A stretch of DNA of 64,000 nucleotides, taken from contig NW_026705324.1 in assembly GCF_029867415.1 (NCBI RefSeq), positions 620,001 to 684,000 of the forward strand, read 5' to 3'. A program made the translations under genes and the position numbers. Source of the stretch: Vicia villosa. Lineage: Eukaryota > Streptophyta > Magnoliopsida > Fabales > Fabaceae. The notes under the pieces are model-generated. The model had not been told where the DNA came from, searched no databases, and was given only the letters and a program-made list of their open reading frames with translations. Of this stretch, positions 44,832 to 56,426 are shown piece by piece (position 1 is the first letter of the stretch; each line of letters opens with the position of its first letter).

Positions 44832-45249
44832 ATTATATTCCATGTGTATGACTTTATAATTAATAATTAGGACAAAAGTTAAATATATTTAATCATTAAA
44901 TAATTATTATTCCCTAACATTGTAAAAATTATTCTCCCCCATTTCTATAATAAAAATAAATAAATTTATTGAATTAAGTATATTTATAATTTATAATAGA
45001 TATATTGACTATTCAATAATTTTATAACATAAATTTTTCCTTATAAATAAAAATTAAAGAAAATATTACATTGACCAGTATATATAAATTAAATTATTTT
45101 ATTTTTGGTACAATTCAAAGTTTAAATATAATTTTAGTAATACAAACTCACTATTTTTAGTTTGTGTTTGATTTTTAAAAATACATAATTTCAAAAATAA
45201 TGATTCACGGATTTTTTTTTTTTAATTCTACTTTCATCTCTATCACTTC
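44832..45249. other. AT-rich spacer, no gene seen
   Basis: Long A/T runs, no open frame of note. The part up to about 45,080 is homologous to 53,830-54,062. Confidence 0.6.
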
Positions 45250-45695
45250 TTTATTTCTTTGTATTGAATAACAAAGAACAAGCTATTCTAGAGGGAACCA
45301 AACCAAAACCTCTTAAAAAAAGTCTAAGTCTTAGGGTATTAAACTTGTCTAACATAAAGTCTTTGTTAATATCACTATGCACAAAATTGAACCAATTGTT
45401 AGTTCTGGACATGAAATCAATGGTGGCTAACGTATTCGCACAACCATTGGCTTCCTTAAAAATATGAGTAACCAAACAATTCTTGTTCAGAGTAATAGCT
45501 ACACAATTCAACCATTTATATCTTATCTTCCAAGGAACAAGGTTACAGTTGGTGAAAGCTTCCACGACAATTATGGAATCGGATTCAATCCAAAGATTGT
45601 CTCACTTTCTCTCCATAGCATGCTCTACTGCTGTCATGGCTGCAGTAAGCTCCGAAATTAAAGCATCTGAACTCTCCACCACATATCCTAGCCAA
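45250..45695 (-). pseudogene. LINE RNase H domain fragment
   Basis: Read on the minus strand, the order is SELTAAMTAVEHAMERK, an in-frame TGA, LWIESDSIIVVEAFTN, and LVTHIFKEANGCANTLATI. This is the RNase H-like domain seen at the end of plant non-LTR retrotransposon (LINE) polyproteins, with the ESDS and EANxxAN motifs. The rest of the LINE is absent and the frame is broken. Confidence 0.7.
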
Positions 45696-45696
45696 A

Positions 45697-46060
45697 ATGG
45701 AGGAGTTTAGAACTAGTATCTTTGATAAGATTCGGGTTTTGGTTGTTGAGAAACTCCTAGCATCTGATTCCATTTCATATGCTACTAAGTGGGATACTCT
45801 CAAAATCTATGTGGATACAGTTCTACAAAATCTGAAGACTTTTTCTACTGAGTCAATAGCTTCTTCTAGTCATAAGTAAGAAAAATTGGAGGCTAAATTG
45901 ATTTCTATTGTTGCTCATCAAGAATCTATGGGTGCTCAACTTCATTTTGTGGCTGCTAATCATGAAGAAATGGATGCTCAGTTGAAGTCAGCGGTTGCAA
46001 GGAAGAATGACATGATATCTGATATCAAGGCCATCTTGGAGCTTTTAAAGAAATACTAGG
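45697..46060 (+). pseudogene. C-terminal remnant of a SIRE-like env/coiled-coil ORF
   Basis: The frame starts at an ATG (MEEFRTSIFDKIRVLVVEKL) and has one in-frame TAA at about 45,877, after which the same frame continues (ESMGAQLHFVAANHEEMDAQ) to TAG at about 46,058, ending DIKAILELLKKY. It lies just before a SIRE-type polypurine tract and LTR, where SIRE/Maximus elements carry an extra ORF. N-terminus missing; dead. Confidence 0.55.
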
Positions 46061-46473
46061 CTTTAGAACTTAGAACCCTTTATTGTTTATGCCTATTTCT
46101 GAATTATTTTGCAATCTGACAATCATTTTTCCTTGCTTTTAATAATATATTTTTTCAATATCTTCTCTTATTTCCTTTACTTATGTTTTTTATTGATGAC
46201 AAAAGAGGGAGTAAGATAAGTAAGTATTTAAGCGCCTGAATCTGATAGTTAATAACTAGTATATTGCTTAAATTCTAAAGAATTGATTTATTGTGCTTTA
46301 AAGATCAATTTAATTAACGTGGATAAAACTTAGAGGGAGCTTACAAACCTCGCATATTGGACTATTAGACTCGGGGGGGCTTACAAACCTCACACCATGA
46401 AGTTAACTTGTTAATTAAATTGACAGTCATTATTCTTAAATACTTGTGTTTGTCATCATCAAAAGGGGGAGAT
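46061..46473 (+). other. SIRE-like 3' untranslated region with polypurine tract
   Basis: It contains repeated GGGAGCTTACAAACCTC-like words near 46,336 and 46,376 and ends with CATCATCAAAAGGGGGAGAT, the typical SIRE/Maximus polypurine tract, directly before the LTR. Confidence 0.6.
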
Positions 46474-47577
46474 TGTTGGAACAAGATTGGTTTGTACAAT
46501 ATCCCTAAAGTTATGATGATAACAAAGCAAGTAAAGAACAATTAGGTATACTAATATTTATTTAAGATCATAGACTAAAAATTGTGATATATACTAAGTA
46601 CTAGTACTGAAAAAGAACATTTGAAGAGAAGCTAAAAGTTCCAGTATCTAATGGATCAGAACCTGAGAGTCAGAATATGAAAACTCTGACTCTAAAGAAG
46701 GTGAACTTCTGAAGACCAGAGTCTAAAGAAAGTCGACCTCTGAAGATCCAGACTCTAAAGACTTGGACTATGAAGTTGGTCAACATAATGATCAAGAAGA
46801 CTCTAAAAGGTCACTATCAGACTCACAGATTATTTTGTCTTCTTCTGATCACATACAGAACCAAGCAAAAATCTGCACAGACACTAGGGATGCGACAGAT
46901 AATTCCTTTTGAAGCAAAGGATATTCAAATGTCTTTTCAACCATATTGTCCATATCAAGAAACATTCCAACATCTATGATCAAGCTTCTCCAAGACTCTC
47001 TTGTGTAAGCTCTTTTCTTTAACGACTCTTTTCTGTCTCTAATATAAGGAGCTGAAGACTTGAAGAAAAACGACGAATCTTTGACAATCAAAAAAAGTTA
47101 TTACTCTATCAAATCAAAAACACAAGTTTTACTTAGAATTTCTTAACATCTAAATTTTATGTACACCTCTGATTGTATATCAAGTGTAATATCCAAATAA
47201 TCTTTTATCTGATTATGATAGATTGTTAGAAGTCTTTTGCTTATGTGCTTGAGCATTAGAAGTATCTTACTTGTGTGTTTGAGCATTAGAATTCTCTTGC
47301 TTGAATGCTTGAGCGTTTGTAACCAGTTGGGATCATAGTGAAATCCCTTGGAAGTGCAAGGGACTGGACTACTCTCGTTTTGTGGAAGGAACCAGGATAT
47401 ATTGTTTGTGTCTCTCTTTCTTTCACTATCTATCTTTGATCTAGTTTTTATCCACTACAAACATCTGAATTTGTATCAGATTCTAGACCTTGTGTTCAGA
47501 ATCTAATAGGAGTGTTAAAGAAAAGAAAGAAAAAGCTAACATAATTCAACCCTCTTGTGTTTTTATAACCTTCACAA
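46474..47577 (+). mobile_element. 3' LTR of a SIRE/Maximus-like copia element (about 1.1 kb)
   Basis: It starts TGTTGGAACAAG after the polypurine tract and ends near CCTTCACA at 47,577. It carries the TCTGAAGA..CAGACTCTAAAG repeats and the GAAGTGCAAGG...CTGGACTA and CAACCCTCTTGTG blocks common to legume SIRE LTRs. The 5' part of the element is missing. Confidence 0.65.
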
Positions 47578-49335
47578 GAATCTCCTAAAGAGATATTTTT
47601 ATGTGTTTTGAAAGGATAAACTCAATTTTATCATCACCTACCTCAAAGATTAACTTTCAATTTTTTCACACCTATAATCACTCCAATCATAGCTAAGAAA
47701 GGTCTACCTAAGAATATGGGGATTTGGGAATCTTCCTCTATTTCCATAATCAAAAAGTCAATGAGGATATACATCTGCCCAATCCTTATGGGCACATCCT
47801 CCAATATCCCAACGAGATACTTGATTTATCTATCTTCCATCTATAGAGAGATGTAGGTAGATTTGAATTTACCTAAATCGAGATTTTTACACATGGATAA
47901 AGAGGATTTATTTATGAACTATCGAGCTTGTTATGAACTATCGTGCTACTTTCAGTACTTAGGGCTAAAGTCTCATATCCTATAATGTCCTCTTATTTGA
48001 GAGGATTTATTTATGAACTTAGAATAAGTAAGCATGTGGGATAAAGCCTTAGTAAATGGGACATTTATGTAGAGCTTTTTCAGTAGCCCCACAAACTTTT
48101 CAAACATCGCACCACTTTTTCCATTGCAAACCTCTGCGAAAAATGGGATAAGGGGTTTATAGGGAAGAAGAGCAACATATGTTTCCTCCTTATCTTCCTC
48201 TCTAATAACATCCTTTTCTGGTGGTGTTGGCTAACTCTCTTCCACCTACTAACTTTTCCCACTAGAATCATCTACTTGCTTACCACTTCTGGTTATTACA
48301 TCATTCACTCGTCCCTTTGGATTAGGCTCAGGTTGTCCTAGAAAAGTTTGGGGTAGGACATATGATGATGATTATTGTTATGCAACTTGAGAGATTTAAG
48401 TCTTCAACATCTTATTGTGGGTGGCAATATTCTCTACATTGGTTGTTAATTGCCCAAGAACCTCATTTGTTTGGAGATTTTAGTTTCTAAAATCTTTGTT
48501 CTGACGAATTTGAGTCATCAGGAAATTTTCCATTAACATTTCTATATTGGAATTTTTAGGGGAAGCAACTATGCATTTTTGGAAACCCGAAGCTCCTATG
48601 GCAGGTTGGAGAGAGTTATTCTTGTAAGAAAATTTTGGGTGATCTCTTCACCCAAGATTGTAGGTGTTAGAGTACGAATTACCGCATTTATTATTAACTT
48701 AGTTAACACTATCCTGGCCAGTTCCTCCATCAAGGATCATCTGACAATAAGTTGCGAAATGTCCATTCAATCTGCAAGTTTCACAGGAAAGAACTGCAGG
48801 AGCAGTAGGAGCTATTGAGGTAATGCTTAGATTTTCAATCTTTTGGTCCAACGCTTACACCTTAGCATTCATATGCTGAAAGGGGCCGACTTCTTAAAGT
48901 CCACTCTTTTAAGGAGACTTTGTAGTGAGGCCACGATCGCTCTCCCACGAGTGGTGGTTCTTAGCCATGTCCTCGATAAGGGCACAAGTTACATCCTTAG
49001 AATTATTCATGAGGGCTCCTCTTGCCATAATATCATGGGTCATCCTCGTAGAATAAAGGAGACCGTTGTAAAAGGTGTGGACAATAAGTTATTTTTTCAA
49101 GCTCGTAAAATGGGAATAACCTCAACAAGTCTTTGAATCGCTCCCAAGCCTTAAAGAGCAACTCACCCTCTTCTTGCCTAAAATTAGAAATTCAGCTTCT
49201 TATTTGTGTCATCTTTCTCGACGGGAAATAACGTTAAAGGAACATAATTTTTAGCTTAGCCCATGTCGTAATGGAATTTGTCGGCATGGGTTGCAACAAT
49301 GCTTTGGCTTTATCCCAAGAGGAAAATCAAAACAA
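47578..49335 (-). pseudogene. Gypsy (Athila/Tat-like) gag-protease remnant
   Basis: On the minus strand, 49,330-48,900 shows gag words (ALLQPMPTNSITTWAKLK, then EEGELLFKAWERFKDLLRL), and 47,880-47,640 shows a retroviral-type protease region (IFLGRPFLAMIGVIIGVKK) without the usual frame integrity. Numerous stops and shifts lie between. The order gag then protease fits a minus-strand gypsy element whose pol lies left and has been replaced by the SIRE-like piece. Confidence 0.7.
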
Positions 49336-50584
49336 ACTTTATTATATGTTTAATTCGATAACTTTTTTTGCATTTGTATAATAAGATTTATGGATTGATT
49401 TAAACTTATTAGCATATAAATTATATTGATAAAATTTAACATCAATAAAAAATTATTTGAGATACTAAAAAGATGGATCAAAATTAAAGATTTTGATTAA
49501 GTTTAATAAGACGTTAGTTTTATGCATCTCATTGACATGTCAAATAATTTTATGATTCATGATAAATTTTATAAATATGATCTATATAATAATAATAACT
49601 TTAAATTTAACAATTGATTTTAATATAAGGATATGTCGTAAAGACTTAACGGATGTGACTTATTTCATGTTTGACACATTGGTGTCATTTGATACTGACT
49701 AATATATATAGAATATTTGGTAGATCGGTATAGAATCTTTTAATGGTTGGGTTAGCCAATGACTATTTCTAGTGATCATAGATTAATGTTAGAGTATTTC
49801 CTCTCTTTAGATGGTAGGTCTAAGTTCATGGGTGATTTTGTTATGATTTGACATGTTGTCTAATTTATTTGGAGAGTTTATAATGATGGTTTCTTTAACG
49901 ATGTTTTAACAAGTGTGAAATAAGTGGGAGAGAAGAGTAGTTTTTTTTTACTTGAAATACTTTTTAGGTGGAGCAGACGTAAACTCGTGTATTTTTTATG
50001 ATTTGCCTTTAGAACTCTATTGTGTGTCTTAACCAATAGTTGAGAGTGTTTGTCTTGATTTTAAAATTTGGGTCAAATAACTTTGTGGCGGCAAATTTTC
50101 GAAACTTTGTCTCTATCTCTCTCCTGTTTTCCCTTCTCTCTCATCCTATCCATCTTTTTTAAAATTTAAAAAAAAAACCTAAATGATACTAAAGTCACCA
50201 TCACTGAATCTGTTTCCCTAAATTTGATAGTGGTTTGTGATTTGGGATTTGGTACTTGAACCTTGGGAATTAAGTTTCTAACTGCTTCAGTGTTTTTTTT
50301 AGTTGTTTTGTTGCTTCTCTATATTATTTGGTTTTCTTATTGTACCTCTTAATTTCTTTTTCTTTTCTATTTAACACTTCTTGTTAACTAATACTACTCT
50401 CTCTTTTTACATTTAGATGGTTTTTACCTCTTTATTAATATATATTTTATTAGAAAAACAATTCACCAAAAGTACACAAATTTTTTTAAGAGGAGAAACG
50501 TGTAATAACTTGATTTCATTTTTTTTCTTTTTCTTTGCTAAGCATATGCCACACTTAATAAAAGTTTAACTTAATGAACATGCA
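49336..50584. other. AT-rich intergenic stretch, no gene seen
   Basis: No coding frame with recognisable content. CT-rich runs occur near 50,100-50,160 and 50,395. Duplicated unit B begins at its right end. Confidence 0.55.
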
Positions 50585-50823
50585 TTCCGTTAATCTGCCC
50601 CTCCGCTGACATGTCAAAAATTTGCCAAACAGCATTATGAAAGTCAATTATTCAAAATAATTGACATATACCAAACAAATGTAGACTTTATATATTATAC
50701 CAAACAAACGTAGACTTTATTTATTAGCGTAAAATCAACTTATTCAAAATAATAAGACAAATATAAATGTTAGTATACAATAATTATTTGTGTCAAAACG
50801 GTAATCGATCAGAAATAAGAAGG

Positions 50824-51039
50824 ATGGAAAGAAAGCTGTGTTATTTAACTCTACTAGTTTTATTTCTTGCAGTTATCAGTTTTGCAAGAAACCCAAAACA
50901 TCAAATACATGCACAACCCAATGGACAGATGAGTAACCAGCAGCCACGTATGAAGCCGCCGGTTCATCCGCCAGTTCCGATTCATGTCCCACCCCAACCA
51001 CATATACTTCATCGGCCGCCATCTCGACCGCCTCCCTAG
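50824..51039 (+). CDS. Small secreted proline-rich peptide, copy 1 (71 residues)
   Basis: The ATG at 50,824 is chosen because the copy at 61,881 starts at the same place in an AGAAGGATG context. The product is MERKLCYLTLLVLFLAVISF followed by ARNPKHQIHAQPNG, so a signal peptide of about 22-30 residues precedes a mature part of about 40-45. That part is rich in Pro and His (KPPVHPPVPIHVPPQPH) and ends HRPPSRPPP. There are no Cys in the mature part. The layout fits a secreted signalling peptide precursor or a small hydroxyproline-rich wall protein. I recognise no named family. It converges on PTD copy 2, 3' ends 365 bp apart. A TATA-like ATATAAATG lies at about 50,761. Confidence 0.7.
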   Translation: MERKLCYLTLLVLFLAVISFARNPKHQIHAQPNGQMSNQQPRMKPPVHPPVPIHVPPQPHILHRPPSRPPP

Positions 51040-51404
51040 GATGCAAGAAATAATTAAGAACGGCCAGTTGCAAAGAAGTGTATTCTTATACTTAAATCTT
51101 AACTATAATTTTTGCTCATGTTGCCAACATTTCCTTTGTTGTAGGTTTAATTAGTGTTTTATATTTATGTTAGGTTGCTTATTTGTTTTTCAGTGTTCTG
51201 TATTTGGTTGTGGGTGCTAATTGTACGACCTTTTACTCTCTTTTTAATAATTTGATTGAAACAATGAAAACTAGATTATACATAAGTTCACAAAAGAAAG
51301 GAATTTGCATAAATCCCAAATATAAACAGTTCAAAGTGCTGCTTTTCGTATCTAGGCAATGAACAAAAACTACAACTTGGACTCGTTTGTTATTTTGCGA
51401 TTAG

Positions 51405-53498
51405 TTAGTTAATCTTGGGACTTAAGTAAAACTTTGGATCCCTGAGAAACCTTGAAACCATCTCTGCCTTGTCAGTGGAAAGATCTGTGTTCTCCAGAAT
51501 CTGCTCTTTTGATGCATTGGCAATTGCTTGAACAGAACCAATAGCTTGACTGAGCTGAATTGAAGGATCAGAATAACAAAATAACTCAACCTATATGTAT
51601 GGCTATTACAGTTTTGCATGTGACGAAATTATTATTATGTAGTATATTATCCCCTATCAAGCATAAGACTAACATAGCATCAAAACTTCGACACCGATGC
51701 AATTATTATCCCCTAACAATGCACATATGACTGTTATATTAATACTTCCACCAATTTCGCACATCTATATTCAAGAAACCAAAGTTTTAGCAATGATGGA
51801 TGGGGCATCTAAATTTAAAAATAAAAATAGAGAGAGATGTACCGCATTTGCATCGTGATTGTCAATGCCTGGGATTGATGTAACAACTTTGAGGTAAAAG
51901 TTCATTCCTTGCACCAACTTCTTCCTCTTCAAAATCATAACAAAGTTCATACATCAATATGCTAGTTTCACTTATATGAATCCTAACAGCTACATAATAT
52001 GAAATTTAATGAAAAATCAACGAGCTGACCTCAGCTTTAAAGTTTTCTTCAATTCCCTCTTGCTTGTATACTGCAATTAGTTGGAGAATAATAACTATAA
52101 ATTGGAACAGCACATTAAAGCTAGATAGATGTTTCAGGTTCTATTCTACCTCCAGAAGAATGGGCAATTTTTACCATCTTTTCAAACCCCATCTCCAAGT
52201 CCTTAACTGGTATAAATGTAGGCTTGCCAATCACCATCCCAAATCTTCACATATTCATAACCATGATCCAAGTTCTTTCATCATTCAAGTCATAAACAGC
52301 TAACATTAATCAATCAGAACAGAAGTAACAAAACTTACTTGAAATATGACTCAATAAATGAATCCATTTCCTCTTTTCCAGGAAGTGTGATAACAACATA
52401 AAAACGGGAAAACTGAGCCTTCAGTTGCTGAATTCTGCACCAGAAAATTCAAATCAAGCCTAAACTCTTTGGCATTAGCAATGACTCCAAAACAGTAACA
52501 TATTAACCTGTTGAAGATTGGAGCCACATTGTTGCAGTCCCAGTTTGTCACAAAAATGAAAGCCACAGACAAACCCCCGCAGTTGAAAATAAAATCCTAC
52601 AAAGAAAATCCTCAAAATTTCAGTCATCATTTCAGTTGAAAGGAACAAAACAGAATACGAACAAAGACTTTCATTTACCGGAACAATTGGCACAAAATTA
52701 AGGCGAAAGGAATTTGCAGAGAGGAAAGTGGAGATAAAATCAATAAAGGATGAACGTTGATCTTCTTTCCATGAACTTCTCATCAAACAGACTCCATTTC
52801 CACCTACAATAATTCATAATAATGACCACATTCTAAACAGGTTAAGATATGAATGCATTTTCTAGTTATTAAACATTTACACAGGCAAACAAGGGTAAAC
52901 AAAATGCTGTCATTACTTATTATAATTGAGTAGAAAATTAAAACAACATATCTAAGAAACAAAAGCATTAAGAAAAGAGCATAAGCATTGTTGCAAAGTT
53001 CCCGCAATGAATGATAGCTTTAACTGATCCTTAGATCAATCTGATGAGAATAGCTTAATAATTAAAATATGTCTAAGAGTCTTATAGCACCTGACACCTC
53101 TGAAAAACTGTGTCAGTGTCTGAAAGTGTCCGAAATCGACAGCGAGATACTTGTGGTTAAATTTAATTCATTCATTTTTTCAAACTGTTACTAACATGTA
53201 AGTGTCGTATTTTTCGGTGCAGTGTTGATAGCATTTCGCAGTTAAATACTACTTCCTAAAGAACGAAAATCCAAAGTTAGTAAAAATTGGGATACATTCT
53301 TGCGAATCTCTTCTTCGAGCATATATCAATTTCGCATAAACAGTGATTTATAGTTTTATGAAACAGAATCCAAACACAGATCATAAACTAGAAATAAAAT
53401 TCTGATTAAACGATGTTTTAATCGGTTAATTGAGAAAAATAATTACTGGAGAGTGATGCATTTGGTGGAGTAGTTGAGTTTCTTCGGTATGTATCCAT
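51405..53498 (-). CDS. PTD: PARTING DANCERS (PTD), copy 2, complete
   Basis: Eight exons: 53498-53447, 52803-52679, 52596-52508, 52434-52339, 52244-52150, 52070-52030, 51926-51843, 51554-51405. The lengths are identical to those of copy 1 (52, 125, 89, 96, 95, 41, 84, 150), encoding 243 residues with no stop or shift. The start [19 protein letters not shown] has the same in-frame upstream TGA as copy 1. The central block is [36 protein letters not shown], and the helix-hairpin-helix reads [12 protein letters not shown], keeping the hairpin glycine. The C-terminus is [11 protein letters not shown]. All introns are GT-AG. Intron 1 carries a MITE shared in position with copy 3. An E2F-like site is 238 bases upstream. 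By its residues this is a better candidate than copy 1 for a working crossover protein. Confidence 0.87.
53087..53229 (+). mobile_element. MITE in intron 1 of PTD copy 2
   Basis: About 143 bp with GTGTCAGTGTCTGAAAGTGTCC and, at the far end, AGTGTCGTATTTTTCGGTGC. It is the same family as in copy 1 but in the opposite orientation and at a different intron position; copy 3 has it in this position. Confidence 0.7.
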
Positions 53499-53735
53499 GA
53501 GTGAATCGCAGAGTCAACAATGTCGCTAAGAGTGAAGAAAAATATGGATTGAAAGTTTAAATAGCTAAGAGTAAAACAAAAAGGAACGAGAAGAAGATTA
53601 AACAAACCAACGGCGGACGAAGGTTTCTGTTACGGCGATGTTCGGTGGTTATCGTTACACGGCACGGAAATGAGATCGAAGGGAAGCGCGTTGGTCTCCG
53701 TGCATTCACACAAACGAAAAAAAAAAAGGTAGTTG

Positions 53736-53744
53736 TTTCCCGCC
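53736..53744 (+). promoter_or_regulatory. E2F-type site upstream of PTD copy 2
   Basis: TTTCCCGCC at 238 bases upstream of the ATG, conserved with the site before copy 1 although nearby sequence has diverged. Confidence 0.6.
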
Positions 53745-54062
53745 TTGACGAAAGAACTTCAACCAATATGCAAAATATTTAATGCGTGAAATGTAAATTG
53801 TGATTACACGATGGAGGACTAAATTTCAATTATCCATGTGTATGACTTTATCATTAATTAGGATTAGGATAAAAGTTTAAAATATTTAATGATCAAATAT
53901 TTATTATTCTCTAACATTAAAAATTCTCTCTCTCGTTTTCATAATAAAAATAAATAAATTTCTTGATTAAGTATATTTATAATAGATATATTGATTATTC
54001 AATAATCTTGTAGCATAAAAAAATTATAATAAAAATTAAAGAGAATATTACATTGACCATTG

Positions 54063-54687
54063 TGAGTCAAATTTAAAATGACTACATTTTTGAAGAGGTA
54101 GAATATTTGATCAATATGCTTACCAATGTTTTCTCTGTTCTTATAAATTATGTTTTATGATGATTAACATATTAACATATCTCTTCAGGCCAGTCAAAGC
54201 AGCAACCTGCAAAGGTTCGTACCGTTAAAGAAGATGAAGGTGGAATCAAATAATTGATGACATTTTAAGCATAAATTTTGTTATTTGAAATTTTTGGTTG
54301 GTAGACTTTGTATTTTGAAGAAAACTTATTTTACAATATTTGCAATTGTTCGACATCTGTGTTTTGTTCTTAGATATTTGTTTGTTGCAATTCTTAAGTC
54401 GTGTTGCAACGTTTTGGTTTTGTACTCTGAATCAACAGCTTGAGTGTATGATCTTTTGAATGATTTTTATATTTATATTGATTAGAAGTTGATGATTTTA
54501 TCTGTGATTTTATAATTTTTTTTTTATAATTGCAGTTTGAGTTTATGCTTTCATTCATCATACTGTCGTATGTTTCAAATTGATGAATTATCCAAATTGG
54601 CAAGAAGTTGCAAGTGTATATAGTTAATATAATCAAATGTACTCATGCATTTTAGTTTTTATATTGTGTTATGTATTTCTAAGGAAT
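54063..54687. other. Spacer with a possible orphan terminal exon
   Basis: An acceptor-like TCTTCAG at about 54,183-54,189 is followed by a frame reading SQSKQQPAKVRTVKEDEGGI and a stop at about 54,252, then a T-rich tail like a 3' UTR. It could be the last exon of a lost gene. Nothing else coding is seen. Confidence 0.3.
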
Positions 54688-55133
54688 TAGGGGTGTGCAA
54701 AATATCCGGTTTTGATGTCCAAATCCATAACCAAACCTAAACTACTTTTAAATATCCGGATATAATTGAATGGTTATTAACCGGTTTAGTTATTAATGGC
54801 TTGGTTATCCATTCATATAATTCGGATATAATTAAATGGTTATTAACTGGTTAAATTATTTTGGATTCGGTTATAATCCGGTTATTATCCAAATCCAAAT
54901 ATTTTAATTCTCAAAATATTAATTTTTTTTTTGAAAAAAAATATTTTCGAAAAAAATAATTTTCAAAATTGAATTTTTTTAAAAACCGGTTATATAATCA
55001 TAACCAAATTTATAACCAGTTTTATAACTAGTTTTGATTAAAATGTGGTTATGGGTATAAATCTAAACCATTTAAATGGTTTTAAAATGGTTATGGTTTG
55101 GTTTTTGAAAATAACCAACCATGCACACCCCTA
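54688..55133. mobile_element. hAT-type MITE (446 bp) with terminal repeats and 8-bp duplication
   Basis: The termini TAGGGGTGTGCA and TGCACACCCCTA are perfect 12-bp inverted repeats. Flanking 8-mers TAAGGAAT (54,680-54,687) and TGAGGAAT (55,134-55,141) match at seven of eight positions, as expected for a hAT target duplication. The inside is made of GGTTAT / AACCGG / ATAACC words and has no ORF. Confidence 0.88.
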
Positions 55134-55278
55134 TGAGGAATTTAGATAACATACTTTCACTTAACGATCTTTCAATATGCAGTTCACTGTCTAATACATG
55201 ATAATAAATATGCAGTTGTTAGCATAGCATGGTTTATTTATCATTACATCATAGCCTTACACGTGACAATTTGTTACA

Positions 55279-55438
55279 TGTTAGTTATTACAGTGTATAT
55301 AGTTTAGATATTGTAACTTCACATTGAGCAATCAATGAATAAGAGCTTTATCCTTTTCCTTTTTCGTCTTCCATAGCTTGTTCATTCTTGTTCATTTTTT
55401 TCTCTGCACTTTATCCCTCTGCACTTTATCCCTGAACA
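55279..55438 (+). mobile_element. Probable short 5' LTR of a copia element
   Basis: The 3' border is set by the primer-binding site TGGTATTAGAGC at 55,439, a one-base variant of the initiator-Met tRNA complement TGGTATCAGAGC, preceded by CTGAACA. The 5' border is less sure: TGTTAGTTATTAC at 55,279 gives about 160 bp, while TGTTAGCATAGC at about 55,219 is an alternative. It contains a 15-bp tandem duplication (CTCTGCACTTTATCC). Confidence 0.55.
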
Positions 55439-55450
55439 TGGTATTAGAGC
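55439..55450 (+). other. Copia primer-binding site
   Basis: TGGTATTAGAGC, complementary to the 3' end of initiator methionine tRNA except for one base. It is followed 134 bases later by the gag ATG at 55,584. Confidence 0.75.
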
Positions 55451-55583
55451 TCTCAAAACTCTGGTAGTCATTGTTTTCTTCCTTTTTTTTCATTTCTGCA
55501 ACCTTTTTCTTCCCATTTCTTTCTTTGTTGCAGAATCGTATTATTTGTATTTTCACCTTCGATCTTGTTATTTTCTCTTATCA

Positions 55584-56426
55584 ATGGCTTACCAGACCTA
55601 CCACGATTTCTCTACGAATTCCACAAACCCTTACTATCTACATCCCAATGAAAATCCAGCACTCGTTCTCGTATCTCCTTTGCTTGATGACAAGAATTAT
55701 CACAGTTGGTCAAGATCGATGCATATTGCATTGATATCGAAGAACGAAGAGAAGTTCATCGATGGTTTCTTAACCAAACCTTCAGTAGCAGATTCGTTAA
55801 ATGCCTCATGGATTCGATGCAACACCATGGTCCTTGCTTGGCTTCATCGCTCCATTTCATAATCTAATGCAAAATCGGTCTTGTGGATCGATAGCGCTGC
55901 ATGTGTATGGAAGAAATTACAAACTCATTTTTCTCACACTGATTTGTTTCGCATCTCTGATATTCAGGAGGATCTTTACAAGTTGCGTCAATGTAATCTT
56001 GATGTCTTTAATTACTTCACTCAGTTGAAAGTGTTATGGGATGAGTTAGACAATTATCGCCTTATTCTTGCGTGTTCTTGCGCTATTCCTTGCTCATGTG
56101 GTGAGGTTGCTTCAATCCAGAAGTACCATGAACAGGATTGTGTAATTTGTTTCCTAAAAGGATTAAATGAAAAATTTAAGCATTCTAAGTTGCAAATCAT
56201 GATGATGAATCCTCTATCAGACATTAATAAAGCGTTTTCTCTTGTTATTCAACAAGAACGTGAGATGCATAATTCTACAATTGCTATGAATTCTATTGGT
56301 AATAACAATGAGGAAACTGTTGCATTCCAACTTTAGACTAACTCGGTAAATTCCAATGGTAAATCTTACTACTCAAAAGGAAAGAGGCAGACATATAATG
56401 GTGCTCGAGATCATAGCCATGTATGT
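55584..56426 (+). pseudogene. Copia gag, interrupted by stops and by a solo LTR
   Basis: The ATG at 55,584 opens MAYQTYHDFSTNSTNPYYLH, then LDDKNYHSWSRSMHIALISK, the copia-type gag N-terminal domain. An in-frame TAA at 55,860 breaks the frame, which continues SVLWIDSAACVWKKLQTHF and FNYFTQLKVLWDELDNYR to a TAG at about 56,334. Beyond it the frame stays readable (YSKGKRQTYNGARDHS) up to the first Cys codon of the zinc knuckle, where the solo LTR sits. A dead copy by at least three lesions. Confidence 0.85.

Larger units (their letters stand above)
42035..45080 (-). repeat. Tandem-duplicated unit A (PTD copy 1)
   Basis: Homologous to unit B (50,585-54,062) and unit C (61,565 to end) from the 3' flank of PTD through its promoter. 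The right border is near TATTACATTGACCA (about 45,060), which is also the end of homology in unit B (about 54,045). Unlike B and C it lacks the proline-rich peptide gene at its left end. Confidence 0.85.
50585..54062. repeat. Tandem-duplicated unit B (peptide gene plus PTD copy 2)
   Basis: From CCGTTAATCTGCC (about 50,588) to ATATTACATTGACCA (about 54,060). It includes the promoter and gene of the proline-rich peptide and the complete PTD copy 2 with its promoter. Homologous to unit C from 61,565 and, without the peptide part, to unit A. Confidence 0.85.

Noticed and set aside
44475..44832. Open frames upstream of PTD copy 1 on both strands
   Set aside because: They overlap the PTD promoter and leader and are not conserved in unit B.
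50767..50823. Longer N-terminus of peptide copy 1
   Set aside because: It overlaps the TATA-like region, and copy 2 starts at the position equivalent to 50,824.
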